Below are positions 5,798 through 13,549 of a DNA stretch of 29,103 nucleotides, one piece after another. Origin of the DNA: a virus; IMG/VR virus record IMGVR_UViG_3300009032_000011, positions 1 through 29,103 of that record; one strand, given 5' to 3'. How positions within the stretch are numbered: the first letter of the stretch is position 1; every line of letters begins with the position of its first letter. The notes below the pieces were generated by a model. It was not told the DNA's origin, did no database searches, and was given only the letters and a program-made list of their open reading frames with translations. Both the position numbers and the translations under genes were made by a program.

Positions 5798-5992
5798 TTA
5801 TTTCTCCCCTGGTAGATTATTAATAAAAGCTATAACTGCTTCCCAGTTGCTCGCCAGGGCAAGCGCATCGTCAGCAGTTAAAATGAGTTTCAGTTCTTTA
5901 TTATCAGCATCCCGCACATCCAACTCTATCTTATTTTTATTGGCGTGGTGTATGCCGCGTATCATAACTTTTTTTAAGACTTCATCTCTCAT
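5798..5992 (-). CDS. Hypothetical protein (64 aa)
   Basis: The start is set at ATG 5992, which shares ATGA with the stop of the LamG-like gene and follows GGGAG. The protein starts MRDEVLKKVMIRGIHHANKN, reads as a beta-rich first half (IELDVRDADNKELKLILTAD) and ends in a helix with Trp (NWEAVIAFINNL). No membrane segment is seen. It is coupled upstream to the LamG-like gene and lies two bases before the receiver gene, so all three are probably translated from one message. Function unknown. Confidence 0.6.
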   Translation of the reverse strand: MRDEVLKKVMIRGIHHANKNKIELDVRDADNKELKLILTADDALALASNWEAVIAFINNLPGEK

Positions 5993-6852
5993 GTACCCAC
6001 TCCCGTCAACATCATACTGCCCGGAGAGCCGGTAGCAGGAGGGGAGATAGGAGCTGTGTAATCCGAGTTCCATTCTTGCGATAGTCGTAATGGGTGGGCA
6101 CCTTCAAAAAGACTTGCCATTTCACGTTGAAGAAGTCCTCGGTTCCACAAGAATACATCCCCGATTTTTCCTTTCCATAAATTGGTTACATTTATAGGGT
6201 CCCAGCTTCCAATACCCCACGTGCCGTCAATCGGATGAGAGAATGACGGGTTGGTGGCATCGCCTATGCTTTGATTGCCGTCCATTAATGACGCGAAGCT
6301 GCCAATGGACGGATTGCGATACATCGTAACGTGGTGCCACTTGTTGGCTACGGTGGCAATAGATGGTGAAGCAGAAAAAAGAGCTGCACCTGGCCCAAGG
6401 TCGTATTGCAAGACCATGCCATTTTTGTCAGTGCGATGAATAAAAATGAAATAACTTTTGGTGGCATCACCGCCTACTGAACTTCCTATAAGACTGTACG
6501 TATTGTGTGTAGTGTCATCTACAGTGTAACGCATGGAAAGAGTGAACGGTGTGCTCAGGCTGACTATTCCAGTTCCAATATTTATACAGTCGTCAGTACC
6601 GTCATAAACAAGAGCTGGCCCCCACGGAGAATCAATCCATGCGGAGTTAGTCATGCCCGTACTAAAGGCACCGTGATTGCCTCTGCCAGAAAAGTCTTGA
6701 AGTCTTCTGCCTTGAAACCCGATGGACGGGCACCATGCGCCGATTAGTGCGTTCCAAAGCTCAGGGAATGCCGACTCTGACTTGTTGCGCGCGAAGCCGT
6801 TCTGAAAACTTGGTCGCGCTGAGGGTAGTGGCAACAATCCAGAGAACGTCAA
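5989..6852 (-). CDS. LamG/concanavalin-like virion protein (287 aa)
   Basis: A TTG start at 6852 is supported by GAGGAGA six bases upstream; no nearby ATG fits better. Residues about 35-245 have the hallmarks of a LamG/ConA-like jelly-roll: DFSGRGNHGAF, YDGTDDCINIG, TPFTLSMRY, NKWHHVTMYRN, and GKIGDVFLWNR with a following leucine-rich end. Such domains bind glycans or form host-contact surfaces on phage tails. It closes the run of tail tip and appendage genes, so a surface decoration or receptor-contact role fits. The carbohydrate ligand cannot be read from sequence. Confidence 0.75.
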   Translation of the reverse strand: MTFSGLLPLPSARPSFQNGFARNKSESAFPELWNALIGAWCPSIGFQGRRLQDFSGRGNHGAFSTGMTNSAWIDSPWGPALVYDGTDDCINIGTGIVSLSTPFTLSMRYTVDDTTHNTYSLIGSSVGGDATKSYFIFIHRTDKNGMVLQYDLGPGAALFSASPSIATVANKWHHVTMYRNPSIGSFASLMDGNQSIGDATNPSFSHPIDGTWGIGSWDPINVTNLWKGKIGDVFLWNRGLLQREMASLFEGAHPLRLSQEWNSDYTAPISPPATGSPGSMMLTGVGT

Positions 6853-6864
6853 GTGTGTCTCCTC

Positions 6865-7338
6865 TTATTGAACTTCAGGGCTTACGTACGAGTATCTCAG
6901 CCAGTGATTGCCAGCTGTAGAATCTAATGCCACCACCGTATCATGAACAAGAATAATACCCCATTTCGGTGCAGCTATTCGGACCAAGAACTCACCATAC
7001 AAAAGTTCGCCAGTAGCAGCTGTGCTTTTATTTCTCATCACTCCAATTAGGGGAGCATTCTGAATAGTAAGAGCAGCGTCCGAAGCCCCAGCGCCGTCTG
7101 TTCTGTGATTGGTGCCGTGGTTGTCATCTGCGATTAAATATAGATATGCCGACCTGTTTCCAGTCGGCGAAGTCCCTTGCTTAATCTTTGCCCATATGCG
7201 GACACATTGTTCGCGACTTGTACTGTTGTCAAGAATGTCTGACTGACGCCCAACTCCTGTGGTGCTCGAAGCTAAGCTTGCAATCGTAATAGCGAAAGCA
7301 GTGGAAGAACCAAAGAGGTCAAGAATTTTATTTGCCAT
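6865..7338 (-). CDS. Small virion structural protein (157 aa), probable tail appendage
   Basis: ATG 7338 follows AGGAG. The protein is beta-rich, with Ser/Thr/Gly-rich stretches and no Cys pair or membrane segment; segments such as EQCVRIWAKIKQG, SAYLYLIADDN and KWGIILVHDTVVALD look like sandwich strands. It lies between the collar protein with its 146-aa neighbour and the LamG-like protein, in a run of similar beta proteins. I do not recognise a named family; a structural role is inferred from composition and context. Confidence 0.6.
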   Translation of the reverse strand: MANKILDLFGSSTAFAITIASLASSTTGVGRQSDILDNSTSREQCVRIWAKIKQGTSPTGNRSAYLYLIADDNHGTNHRTDGAGASDAALTIQNAPLIGVMRNKSTAATGELLYGEFLVRIAAPKWGIILVHDTVVALDSTAGNHWLRYSYVSPEVQ

Positions 7339-7346
7339 GACCGCTC

Positions 7347-7787
7347 CTACTTATAATCAATATTTACAATTACATCATTTGTGGCTGGGTCTATGTTGTT
7401 ATTGTCAGCCACGCCTGTTGTGGCACGAACAGCAATGCCTGTATCAAATTTGATTCCTATGGCTTTACTAAATGCAATGCCGCCCTTGGGTGGTATTCGA
7501 TAAGTTCGCAATGGGGTATGGCTACTAGTAGGAGTGCCAGAATTATTGTAAAGTTTTACATAATTAAATTCCGTGGCATGACCGTTGAAGAACTCACCAC
7601 CGTACACCGAACCTGCCGAAGACTTAATGTTGTTGCCAGTTTTGTTGGTGTCGATGTTACGATAAGTCTCCACGCCGTCCGTAGTAGTTGGGTCAACGTG
7701 AACTACACTACGAAGAATCGAATCTCCTGGGTCTTTGGCTCGAAATACTTTACCGGAGCCTTCCGTTGCTTGAAAATTATCTGTCAT
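7347..7787 (-). CDS. Small virion structural protein (146 aa)
   Basis: ATG 7787 has AGGAGA four bases upstream. The protein is Asn/Thr/Gly-rich and beta-rich with a strand pattern (NYVKLYNNSGTPTS, PLRTYRIPPKGGIAFSKAIG) that I associate with small phage tail-tip or capsid accessory proteins; no enzyme motif is present. It is nine bases upstream of the 157-aa gene and 11 bases downstream of the collar gene. The role is inferred from context. Confidence 0.6.
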   Translation of the reverse strand: MTDNFQATEGSGKVFRAKDPGDSILRSVVHVDPTTTDGVETYRNIDTNKTGNNIKSSAGSVYGGEFFNGHATEFNYVKLYNNSGTPTSSHTPLRTYRIPPKGGIAFSKAIGIKFDTGIAVRATTGVADNNNIDPATNDVIVNIDYK

Positions 7788-7798
7788 ACATTCTCCTG

Positions 7799-8857
7799 TT
7801 AAAGCGCCTTAACTATCCAGTTACAAACTATGCACGGTGGGTTATTGGTTCCTGTGTCTGCTGTGCCTCCTGCTACAGTGGTCAAGGCAGTTGAGCCTGT
7901 GGTGTTGGTGTTCGGTGCCGCAGTTGCTGTTGCTCCACCGCTTCCAGTATCTCCTCCCGTTTCTGATGTAGACGAAATAGTACCATCTCCGTTGTTACCA
8001 GAGTTTACGTTGCCAACCCTGCCACTAAAAGAACTATTCGCATGAATATGTGCGCCACTACCGTCATTTGATGTGACGTTGGTTTCGTTGGCACCCGAAG
8101 ACGCAGCATTCAACGCTCTATTGCCGCCACTGCCGGCAATGGTGGAACCAGATTTAGTTCCATAGTTATGCTGGTGGGCTGCTGAAGACTGAATGTTAAT
8201 GTCCGCACCGTTTAATGCCGCATTGTGATGATGCGCTGGTAGTGAGTGAGTATGTGATGGGGTCGAGTGAACATGTGCCCCGCCAGTGTGTGTGTGGTTA
8301 GACATGTCGTGCGTATGACCGGCCACTGTGTGAGTGTGGGAGGGTCCAGTGTGCGTGTGATTGATAGCACCGAATATCGTACCCATCGCACCGTTGCCAG
8401 GAGAGACCGAAGCGTGTTGTCCAAACATTAATCGCCCACGGCAATCGGGAAGTGTGAAAGTAGTACTACCATCACCAGCACCAAACGTAGTGCTCCACAA
8501 CGCAAAAAGAGCGGCATAAGTGGTACGACTAATAGTGGTACCGTTTAAAATTAAATAGTTCGTGGGAGCTGTTGCTGTGAGCCAAGAAAGACAAGTCCCG
8601 ATAGGTACGCCAGAATGCAGCACTGTATTGGACATGTGTGTGCTTATTTCATTTTCACGCCCCGTTGGCGTCCAAGACGATCCAGTAAACCTTTGTTCAA
8701 TATCAGTTGACGGATTGAGCCGAATCATCCCAGTGGGAATATTGGTGTCAATATCAAAGTCCTTGATGCCAACGTGCTCAAGCTGAGTCTTAAAAAAGTC
8801 TCTAAAGTCAGCATACTCATCAGCTAAACCAGGAGTGTTCCAGTCCGTTGCTGTCAT
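7799..8857 (-). CDS. Tail collar-domain fibre protein with HxH repeats (352 aa)
   Basis: Residues about 90-145 match the phage tail collar domain: GTCLSWLTATAPTNYLILNG, then YAALFALWSTTFGAGDGSTTFTLPD with RGR. From about 165 to 270 the protein carries nine HxH motifs (HTH, HVH, HHH, HQH, HIH). Such His pairs bind metal in tail fibre tips; in the T4 long-fibre tip they hold iron ions along a trimeric needle. The C-terminus is Ser/Thr/Gly-rich. It is probably the receptor-binding tail tip fibre, trimeric. The start ATG follows GGAG. Confidence 0.82.
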   Translation of the reverse strand: MTATDWNTPGLADEYADFRDFFKTQLEHVGIKDFDIDTNIPTGMIRLNPSTDIEQRFTGSSWTPTGRENEISTHMSNTVLHSGVPIGTCLSWLTATAPTNYLILNGTTISRTTYAALFALWSTTFGAGDGSTTFTLPDCRGRLMFGQHASVSPGNGAMGTIFGAINHTHTGPSHTHTVAGHTHDMSNHTHTGGAHVHSTPSHTHSLPAHHHNAALNGADINIQSSAAHQHNYGTKSGSTIAGSGGNRALNAASSGANETNVTSNDGSGAHIHANSSFSGRVGNVNSGNNGDGTISSTSETGGDTGSGGATATAAPNTNTTGSTALTTVAGGTADTGTNNPPCIVCNWIVKAL

Positions 8858-8860
8858 AAT

Positions 8861-9523
8861 CTAAACTCCTTCCGCTGCCCAACTAAAATCGTTTTCCACC
8901 TGAACTCCTGTATCTGACCGAAAACAATATACATCAAAAGAGGTCGGATTAGGTACATCCACAAAATCGTATACCGCAATCACTGGATACAAAGCATTAA
9001 AAGCAGGGGTAACAGTGATGCTCCGTACGTCTATAAAATCCTTGTTAAAAGGCACGGTTGCTGGTGCCATGTCATCTGATGTGCCGCTGCCAGCATCGCG
9101 CTTATGCTTCAACGAGATGCGAAGTCGTACTGGCCCTGCCTTGACAAGATAATGGTTGTTGGCCGTGGTGAAGTCGAGAGTGACTTTTATATATCGAAAA
9201 TCGCCAGCGAATAATTGAAATACTCCTGAGTGATTAGTGTACGTCATGTCATCGTCTGAGATTGATATAGTACACGCCACGCTCACCGTGCCATCAATCG
9301 CATCCATCGGGCACGTCACAGTGAGTAGTACGGGGTCAGTCAACAGCACTCCCAAGTCATGCTTGTACACAAACTTCGCCGTGGAATTGGACGGTTGAAT
9401 AAATATTGGGTAGCCAGCGACAACTTGCTCCTGCGGCGAGGCCCATGTGTTGTCGTCAAAATGCTCCTGAAAGGTCTCATCGACCACTGGGAGAATCATT
9501 CGCTTTGTACTAACCAGTCCCAT
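8861..9523 (-). CDS. Minor tail protein (220 aa)
   Basis: ATG 9523 follows AAGGA, eight bases after the J-like gene's stop. The protein is beta-rich with two probable sandwich halves; the C-terminal half contains NPTSFDVYCFRSDTGVQVEN and reads as a module attached to the tail tip. It has no signal peptide or enzyme motif. Position between the J-like tip protein and the collar fibre suggests a connector between hub and fibre. Family not named. Confidence 0.62.
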   Translation of the reverse strand: MGLVSTKRMILPVVDETFQEHFDDNTWASPQEQVVAGYPIFIQPSNSTAKFVYKHDLGVLLTDPVLLTVTCPMDAIDGTVSVACTISISDDDMTYTNHSGVFQLFAGDFRYIKVTLDFTTANNHYLVKAGPVRLRISLKHKRDAGSGTSDDMAPATVPFNKDFIDVRSITVTPAFNALYPVIAVYDFVDVPNPTSFDVYCFRSDTGVQVENDFSWAAEGV

Positions 9524-9531
9524 TAAATTCC

Positions 9532-12318
9532 TTATGCCGAGTAAGTGAGAGGTCCAACAAGTCCAGTGAGCAATCCGGCTGAACTAGTACCAGGCAACGG
9601 TGGCTCAGGAATTATAACAGGTTGTCCCTGTATGAACTCAATCCGAATATTATTTAATGTCAACGCAAGCTCAGGGTCAAGCACCACATCTTCAAACAAC
9701 TCAAAATCTGGTGGCTCATCTACATGCACTCCCAGTGAAGCTGGCTGCCCAACATTACTAGCCTTGTCCACAGGTACGCACCAATAGACAAAATCGCCAC
9801 TAATAATTTCAAAGTATGCCGCGAAGGTTCCTGCCGTGTTGCCTATAAGCTCTGCACTGGCAAGCTGTGGCCCTTTATAGATGTTGTAATAATCTACAGG
9901 CAACGTGCCGCCAGTTGAGGGAGTCCAGCGGAGAAGTACGTTGTTGTCGATTACTTGAGCCGTGAAAGTAGCTACTGCGAACGGTGGATAAATAGTTACA
10001 TCTCGAAAATTTGAGTCACCTGTATTGAAAGCGACGTCGTGTGCTGCAATCCAGAATCTTCTGTTGCCACTCCATGCCCCCTTGAGTGTATAAGTAGTGC
10101 CCTTCACCTTTGTAATAAAAACCGACTGGTCAAAGCTTGTGCCGTATCGAATCTCATAATCGGCAACGGCAAACTGTCCAATTGATTCTGTCCATTTCAG
10201 CACTACGTTCTCGCCCACAATGGTGTGCTGGATAATTGGCGCTGAAGGTCGGAGTACTGCCACCACAACACTGGAAGCGTTGTCGCAGTAGTTACCAGAC
10301 GAGTCCATTGACTTTATAAGGAAGTAGTAGGTGTCTGTTACCTTGAGGGCTAGTGTGTATTGAACGCCTGCGACTTCTGCTACAAACTCGGCAGAGTCCC
10401 AGTCAAGCGCTGAGTCCGATAACCGCAACTCATAATGGTCAAGGTCAAGGTCAAGAATATTGTCCCATGTGAAGTGGATACCGAATGAACCAAACGATGC
10501 GCCGAAGCTGGTAACATCCGATGGTGGCTCACTCTTGCCCAGCACTGAGTGGTCAGTAACAGTGGCCCACTCTCCAACAAAACTAAGTGCGTTACGTGCG
10601 CGTGCGCGAACGTCATAAAGTACTAAGTCCTGCACATCCAAAATGTGAGTGAAGTTGACTTCTGCAATAACCGGAGTGCCTGGATTCCATTCAGAGTCGG
10701 CAGTTTTTTTGTACTGAATATCAACAAAACCATTTGAGTTTATAAAGACGTTGGTGAACGAATCCCACTCAACTCTTATTCGGCTGAACACGGTGCCATC
10801 ACCTCGCACGTACAATTGGTCTGTACCGGAAAGTAGTGTAAGTCCGGTAAGAGGTGGCACACTCAATGGGCTTGACAAGTCCGAGTTTGGTGAAAGGTCT
10901 ACAGTGGTTTCTTGTCCAGAGTTCCAATCGTACACAGCTTCCGCAGTCTCACGTAACTGCATGTCCACTTTTAATTCTGGCGAGTCGTTACCTTCGTCCA
11001 GAATTAGTTCCGTTTCTACAACCTTGAAAGGTTTATTGGTCCAGCCGTATCGTGCCAAAGTAAGCAACACCACATTGGGCGCTTCAAGGGCAAAAGCACG
11101 AAGTCCCCACGTAGCATTAACTTCAATTGGCTGCCGTACTTCTTCCAGTGCGATCTTTGATAACCGTTGGCACGCCGAAGGAGACAACGTGACAGGGTAT
11201 TTCATCTCCTCAAAATTACGCTCGCCATTGTCCTGATTCTGATAAAAGTTATTCTTCACAATTGGGAAGTCTGTTACTTGCCATTTATTAGTTGGGCTTG
11301 TGTATGTGCCACGCACTGCATTGAAGTTATCGCGTCGGGACGCACGAGTCTTAATCTTAATGGCACTTCTTAAGTCAGCGTCAGTGAGGGTAACAGTTGG
11401 GGAGTGATATCTTGCTGGCCAAACCTTCCACAATCCGTTCACGTAAGTAAGAGAACCACCGTGACCAGTCACCATTTTTTCGAGTACCGATTGTTTTGTT
11501 TCGTCAGTATCAAACGTGAAGTCAACGGTGTATCTTTTTTCAGTGCCGCCATTAATTAGGGCTACGTCTTCGTCGCACTCATTAGCGGCAGCTGATAATC
11601 GGTCCATGTCCACGCGAGCAGGAGGCACGCTGCATCCAAACTTGGTGTTCATTAAATAATCGGCCATTATTAGAGCCGCGTTGTTGGTATACTTGTAGGT
11701 GCTGTCCCGTGGGTCAAAGATGTCACTCTTGCCTTGCACTTCAAAAGAAATATCAGGAAGCCCGTCAGGGAAAGTTTTATTGTTGAAGATGAGAATAATA
11801 TACGCGTGCGCCAGTCCGCGCTGCCTATGGGCTGCCGTCCACTTACCGGGAAAAGAAGCTGCACTTTGAGTAACTAAGTCTGATTGAGCTGCTTGATTTT
11901 CGTTACCGTCATTGAGCGCCATGAACACTTTGTTCAAATAATTAGCGTCCACTGTGCCGTCAGCTTTAGTGCCACTCACTGCCCAACGTGGGTCAGGAGA
12001 AGCGCCGAAGTTTATCTTCACTTCGTTCAGATACAATGCAGTGATGGCACTAATCTTGTGACAAGCAAGAGTACAAACTAAGTGCTGAAGAGTCCCAGTG
12101 TCATGGGCAAACGTCATGATGGCCCCTATGCGAGCACGGCCATAAACACATCGCCAGGTGGCATCGCTCTGTCGAATGGTTACGTCTTTACCTGTCGGCT
12201 CGTGCTGTTTGTTCTTAGCTTTCTGAGCGTTGATGTTGGTTTTTGGACGTGAGATTCTTTTCTTAGAACGCTTGGTGCTATTGGGATGCTTGCCTGTTTT
12301 GCGACGATCCGTTGCCAC
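9532..12318 (-). CDS. Tail tip attachment protein, J-like, with fibronectin type III domains (928 aa)
   Basis: After a very basic N-terminus (residues 1-45), the protein contains the hub part typical of lambda gpJ-like central fibre proteins (WRCVYGRARIGA, MADYLMNTKFGC, and VTGHGGSLTYVNGLWKVWPA with following TLTDADL). From about residue 595 come three fibronectin type III-like units (strands such as VVLKWTESIGQFAVADYEIR and VLLRWTPSTGG). It forms the distal tail hub and host-contact spike. A GTG start at 12318 shares one base with the previous stop (ATAGTG) and follows GAGG. Length, lambda-like order and FN3 units support the call. Confidence 0.85.
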   Translation of the reverse strand: MATDRRKTGKHPNSTKRSKKRISRPKTNINAQKAKNKQHEPTGKDVTIRQSDATWRCVYGRARIGAIMTFAHDTGTLQHLVCTLACHKISAITALYLNEVKINFGASPDPRWAVSGTKADGTVDANYLNKVFMALNDGNENQAAQSDLVTQSAASFPGKWTAAHRQRGLAHAYIILIFNNKTFPDGLPDISFEVQGKSDIFDPRDSTYKYTNNAALIMADYLMNTKFGCSVPPARVDMDRLSAAANECDEDVALINGGTEKRYTVDFTFDTDETKQSVLEKMVTGHGGSLTYVNGLWKVWPARYHSPTVTLTDADLRSAIKIKTRASRRDNFNAVRGTYTSPTNKWQVTDFPIVKNNFYQNQDNGERNFEEMKYPVTLSPSACQRLSKIALEEVRQPIEVNATWGLRAFALEAPNVVLLTLARYGWTNKPFKVVETELILDEGNDSPELKVDMQLRETAEAVYDWNSGQETTVDLSPNSDLSSPLSVPPLTGLTLLSGTDQLYVRGDGTVFSRIRVEWDSFTNVFINSNGFVDIQYKKTADSEWNPGTPVIAEVNFTHILDVQDLVLYDVRARARNALSFVGEWATVTDHSVLGKSEPPSDVTSFGASFGSFGIHFTWDNILDLDLDHYELRLSDSALDWDSAEFVAEVAGVQYTLALKVTDTYYFLIKSMDSSGNYCDNASSVVVAVLRPSAPIIQHTIVGENVVLKWTESIGQFAVADYEIRYGTSFDQSVFITKVKGTTYTLKGAWSGNRRFWIAAHDVAFNTGDSNFRDVTIYPPFAVATFTAQVIDNNVLLRWTPSTGGTLPVDYYNIYKGPQLASAELIGNTAGTFAAYFEIISGDFVYWCVPVDKASNVGQPASLGVHVDEPPDFELFEDVVLDPELALTLNNIRIEFIQGQPVIIPEPPLPGTSSAGLLTGLVGPLTYSA

Positions 12319-12935
12319 TATCTGCGCCTCTTATTTTTATGAGGTTTTGGCTTGGTTTTCTGCTTCGGTTTTTTCTCAGGGACTCCCCAAAATCCGTCCC
12401 AGTCAGCTAGTCCAGTAATATATTCCAGGCCACGGTCGTCGGGATAGATGGACTTCTGGTAAACGTCAGTAAAGCGTTGCTCCTCTGCCTTCTCTAACTC
12501 TATCAGTTCAGTTTCGTAAGTAAAAACTACGGTGGCATCACTAGCAGATTCTTGAATCTCTGCCGTGTCCAGCTTACCCTCAAAACACAAGTATGGGTCG
12601 TTAATTACAGCTTCGGCACCATCGAGAAACGCGAGCCACAGTTTGCCAAGTTTATTTTGAGCTGCTTCGTTCAGTGCTAGAGCAACTACGGAGGACGGAA
12701 CACCAGCCAAAGTAATTTCAAGGTTAGTGGCTTTAATGTCGGCACTTTCCCCGATACCACCAACTCCCTGGAACCAACCATTGCCGTTCCAAGTTTTACT
12801 GTCCCACGAAATATCTCCGAGTCCACTCCAAAGTCTTATGGTAGAGCTGTTGAATTCGCCTTCAAAAAAAAAGGCAATTCGCACATGTGCTGCCTCTAGT
12901 TCTGCAAGAAAGTCCGCAGTAAGCGCACGGGTCAT
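12318..12935 (-). CDS. Distal tail protein, DUF2163-like (205 aa)
   Basis: ATG 12935 is chosen over a TTG at 12950 because GGAGG lies four bases upstream and the ATG forms an ATGA overlap with the preceding stop. The sequence begins MTRALTADFLAELEAAHVRI and contains the pattern of DUF2163-type minor tail proteins: IRLWSGLGDISW, GNGWFQGVGGIG and CFEGKLDTAEI. These lie between tape measure and tip gene and build the tail tip. The last 20 residues are strongly basic (KKPKQKTKPKPHKNKRRR), matching the basic start of the next protein. Confidence 0.75.
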   Translation of the reverse strand: MTRALTADFLAELEAAHVRIAFFFEGEFNSSTIRLWSGLGDISWDSKTWNGNGWFQGVGGIGESADIKATNLEITLAGVPSSVVALALNEAAQNKLGKLWLAFLDGAEAVINDPYLCFEGKLDTAEIQESASDATVVFTYETELIELEKAEEQRFTDVYQKSIYPDDRGLEYITGLADWDGFWGVPEKKPKQKTKPKPHKNKRRR

Positions 12936-13549
12936 ATCGCCTCCACGCAACTCAGAGATATGTCATAGGTCCGAGTCTCGTCGGCTGACCAAAGATTTAC
13001 AGTTTGGTTTGCCAATCGAAATAAGCCCTTTGCTTGTTCTGTAATAATACTTTCACCGTCAGCCGGCGACTCGCGCAATCGAGGCCAGATATCAATCACA
13101 GCTTTCCCGTCACTCTGAGAATCTACATCATCAGTGCCCATCACGGCATACAGTCTGTTAGCGATTTGAATTTTATCACCAAGCTTTAGAATTCCAGCAA
13201 TGTCAACAGTCCATCCTTTAGTGGCGAGCGTGTTCCCTGTTTGTGCTGCGCCATCGACTAAAGGTACGCCACTGGCAAAGCCACGAGACTCGGTATTTAG
13301 TGGGTCGTACACCATGAAGGTTCCGCGTGGCCCTTGCAGAGCAAGTAAAAAGGCTACCAACTCTTCCGCTGCGTCGCGCTCTAAAGGAGGAAACGAAATA
13401 TCGGCCCCCCAACTTTGACCTGAGAATTCTTGCACCTGAGTATCAAAGGTGAATGGGCTTCGTGACAGATTCACTGCGTTCACTGCATAAAACTGCACAC
13501 GCTTTGGTTTACACGAAGCGGGGATGCTTAATGGAAAGGTTATTGTCAT
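12932..13549 (-). CDS. Distal tail protein (DUF2460-like region; 205 aa)
   Basis: The ATG overlaps the tape measure's stop (TAATG). Recognisable parts are FYAVNAVNLSRSPFTFDTQ, the WGADISFPPLERDAAEELVA stretch with GPRGTFMVYDPL, and a C-terminal beta unit ending in DISLSCVEAI. This pattern and the place directly after the tape measure fit the distal tail (Dit/gpM-like) position, the ring joining tail tube and tip. The exact family label is less sure than the role. Confidence 0.7.
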   Translation of the reverse strand: MTITFPLSIPASCKPKRVQFYAVNAVNLSRSPFTFDTQVQEFSGQSWGADISFPPLERDAAEELVAFLLALQGPRGTFMVYDPLNTESRGFASGVPLVDGAAQTGNTLATKGWTVDIAGILKLGDKIQIANRLYAVMGTDDVDSQSDGKAVIDIWPRLRESPADGESIITEQAKGLFRLANQTVNLWSADETRTYDISLSCVEAI

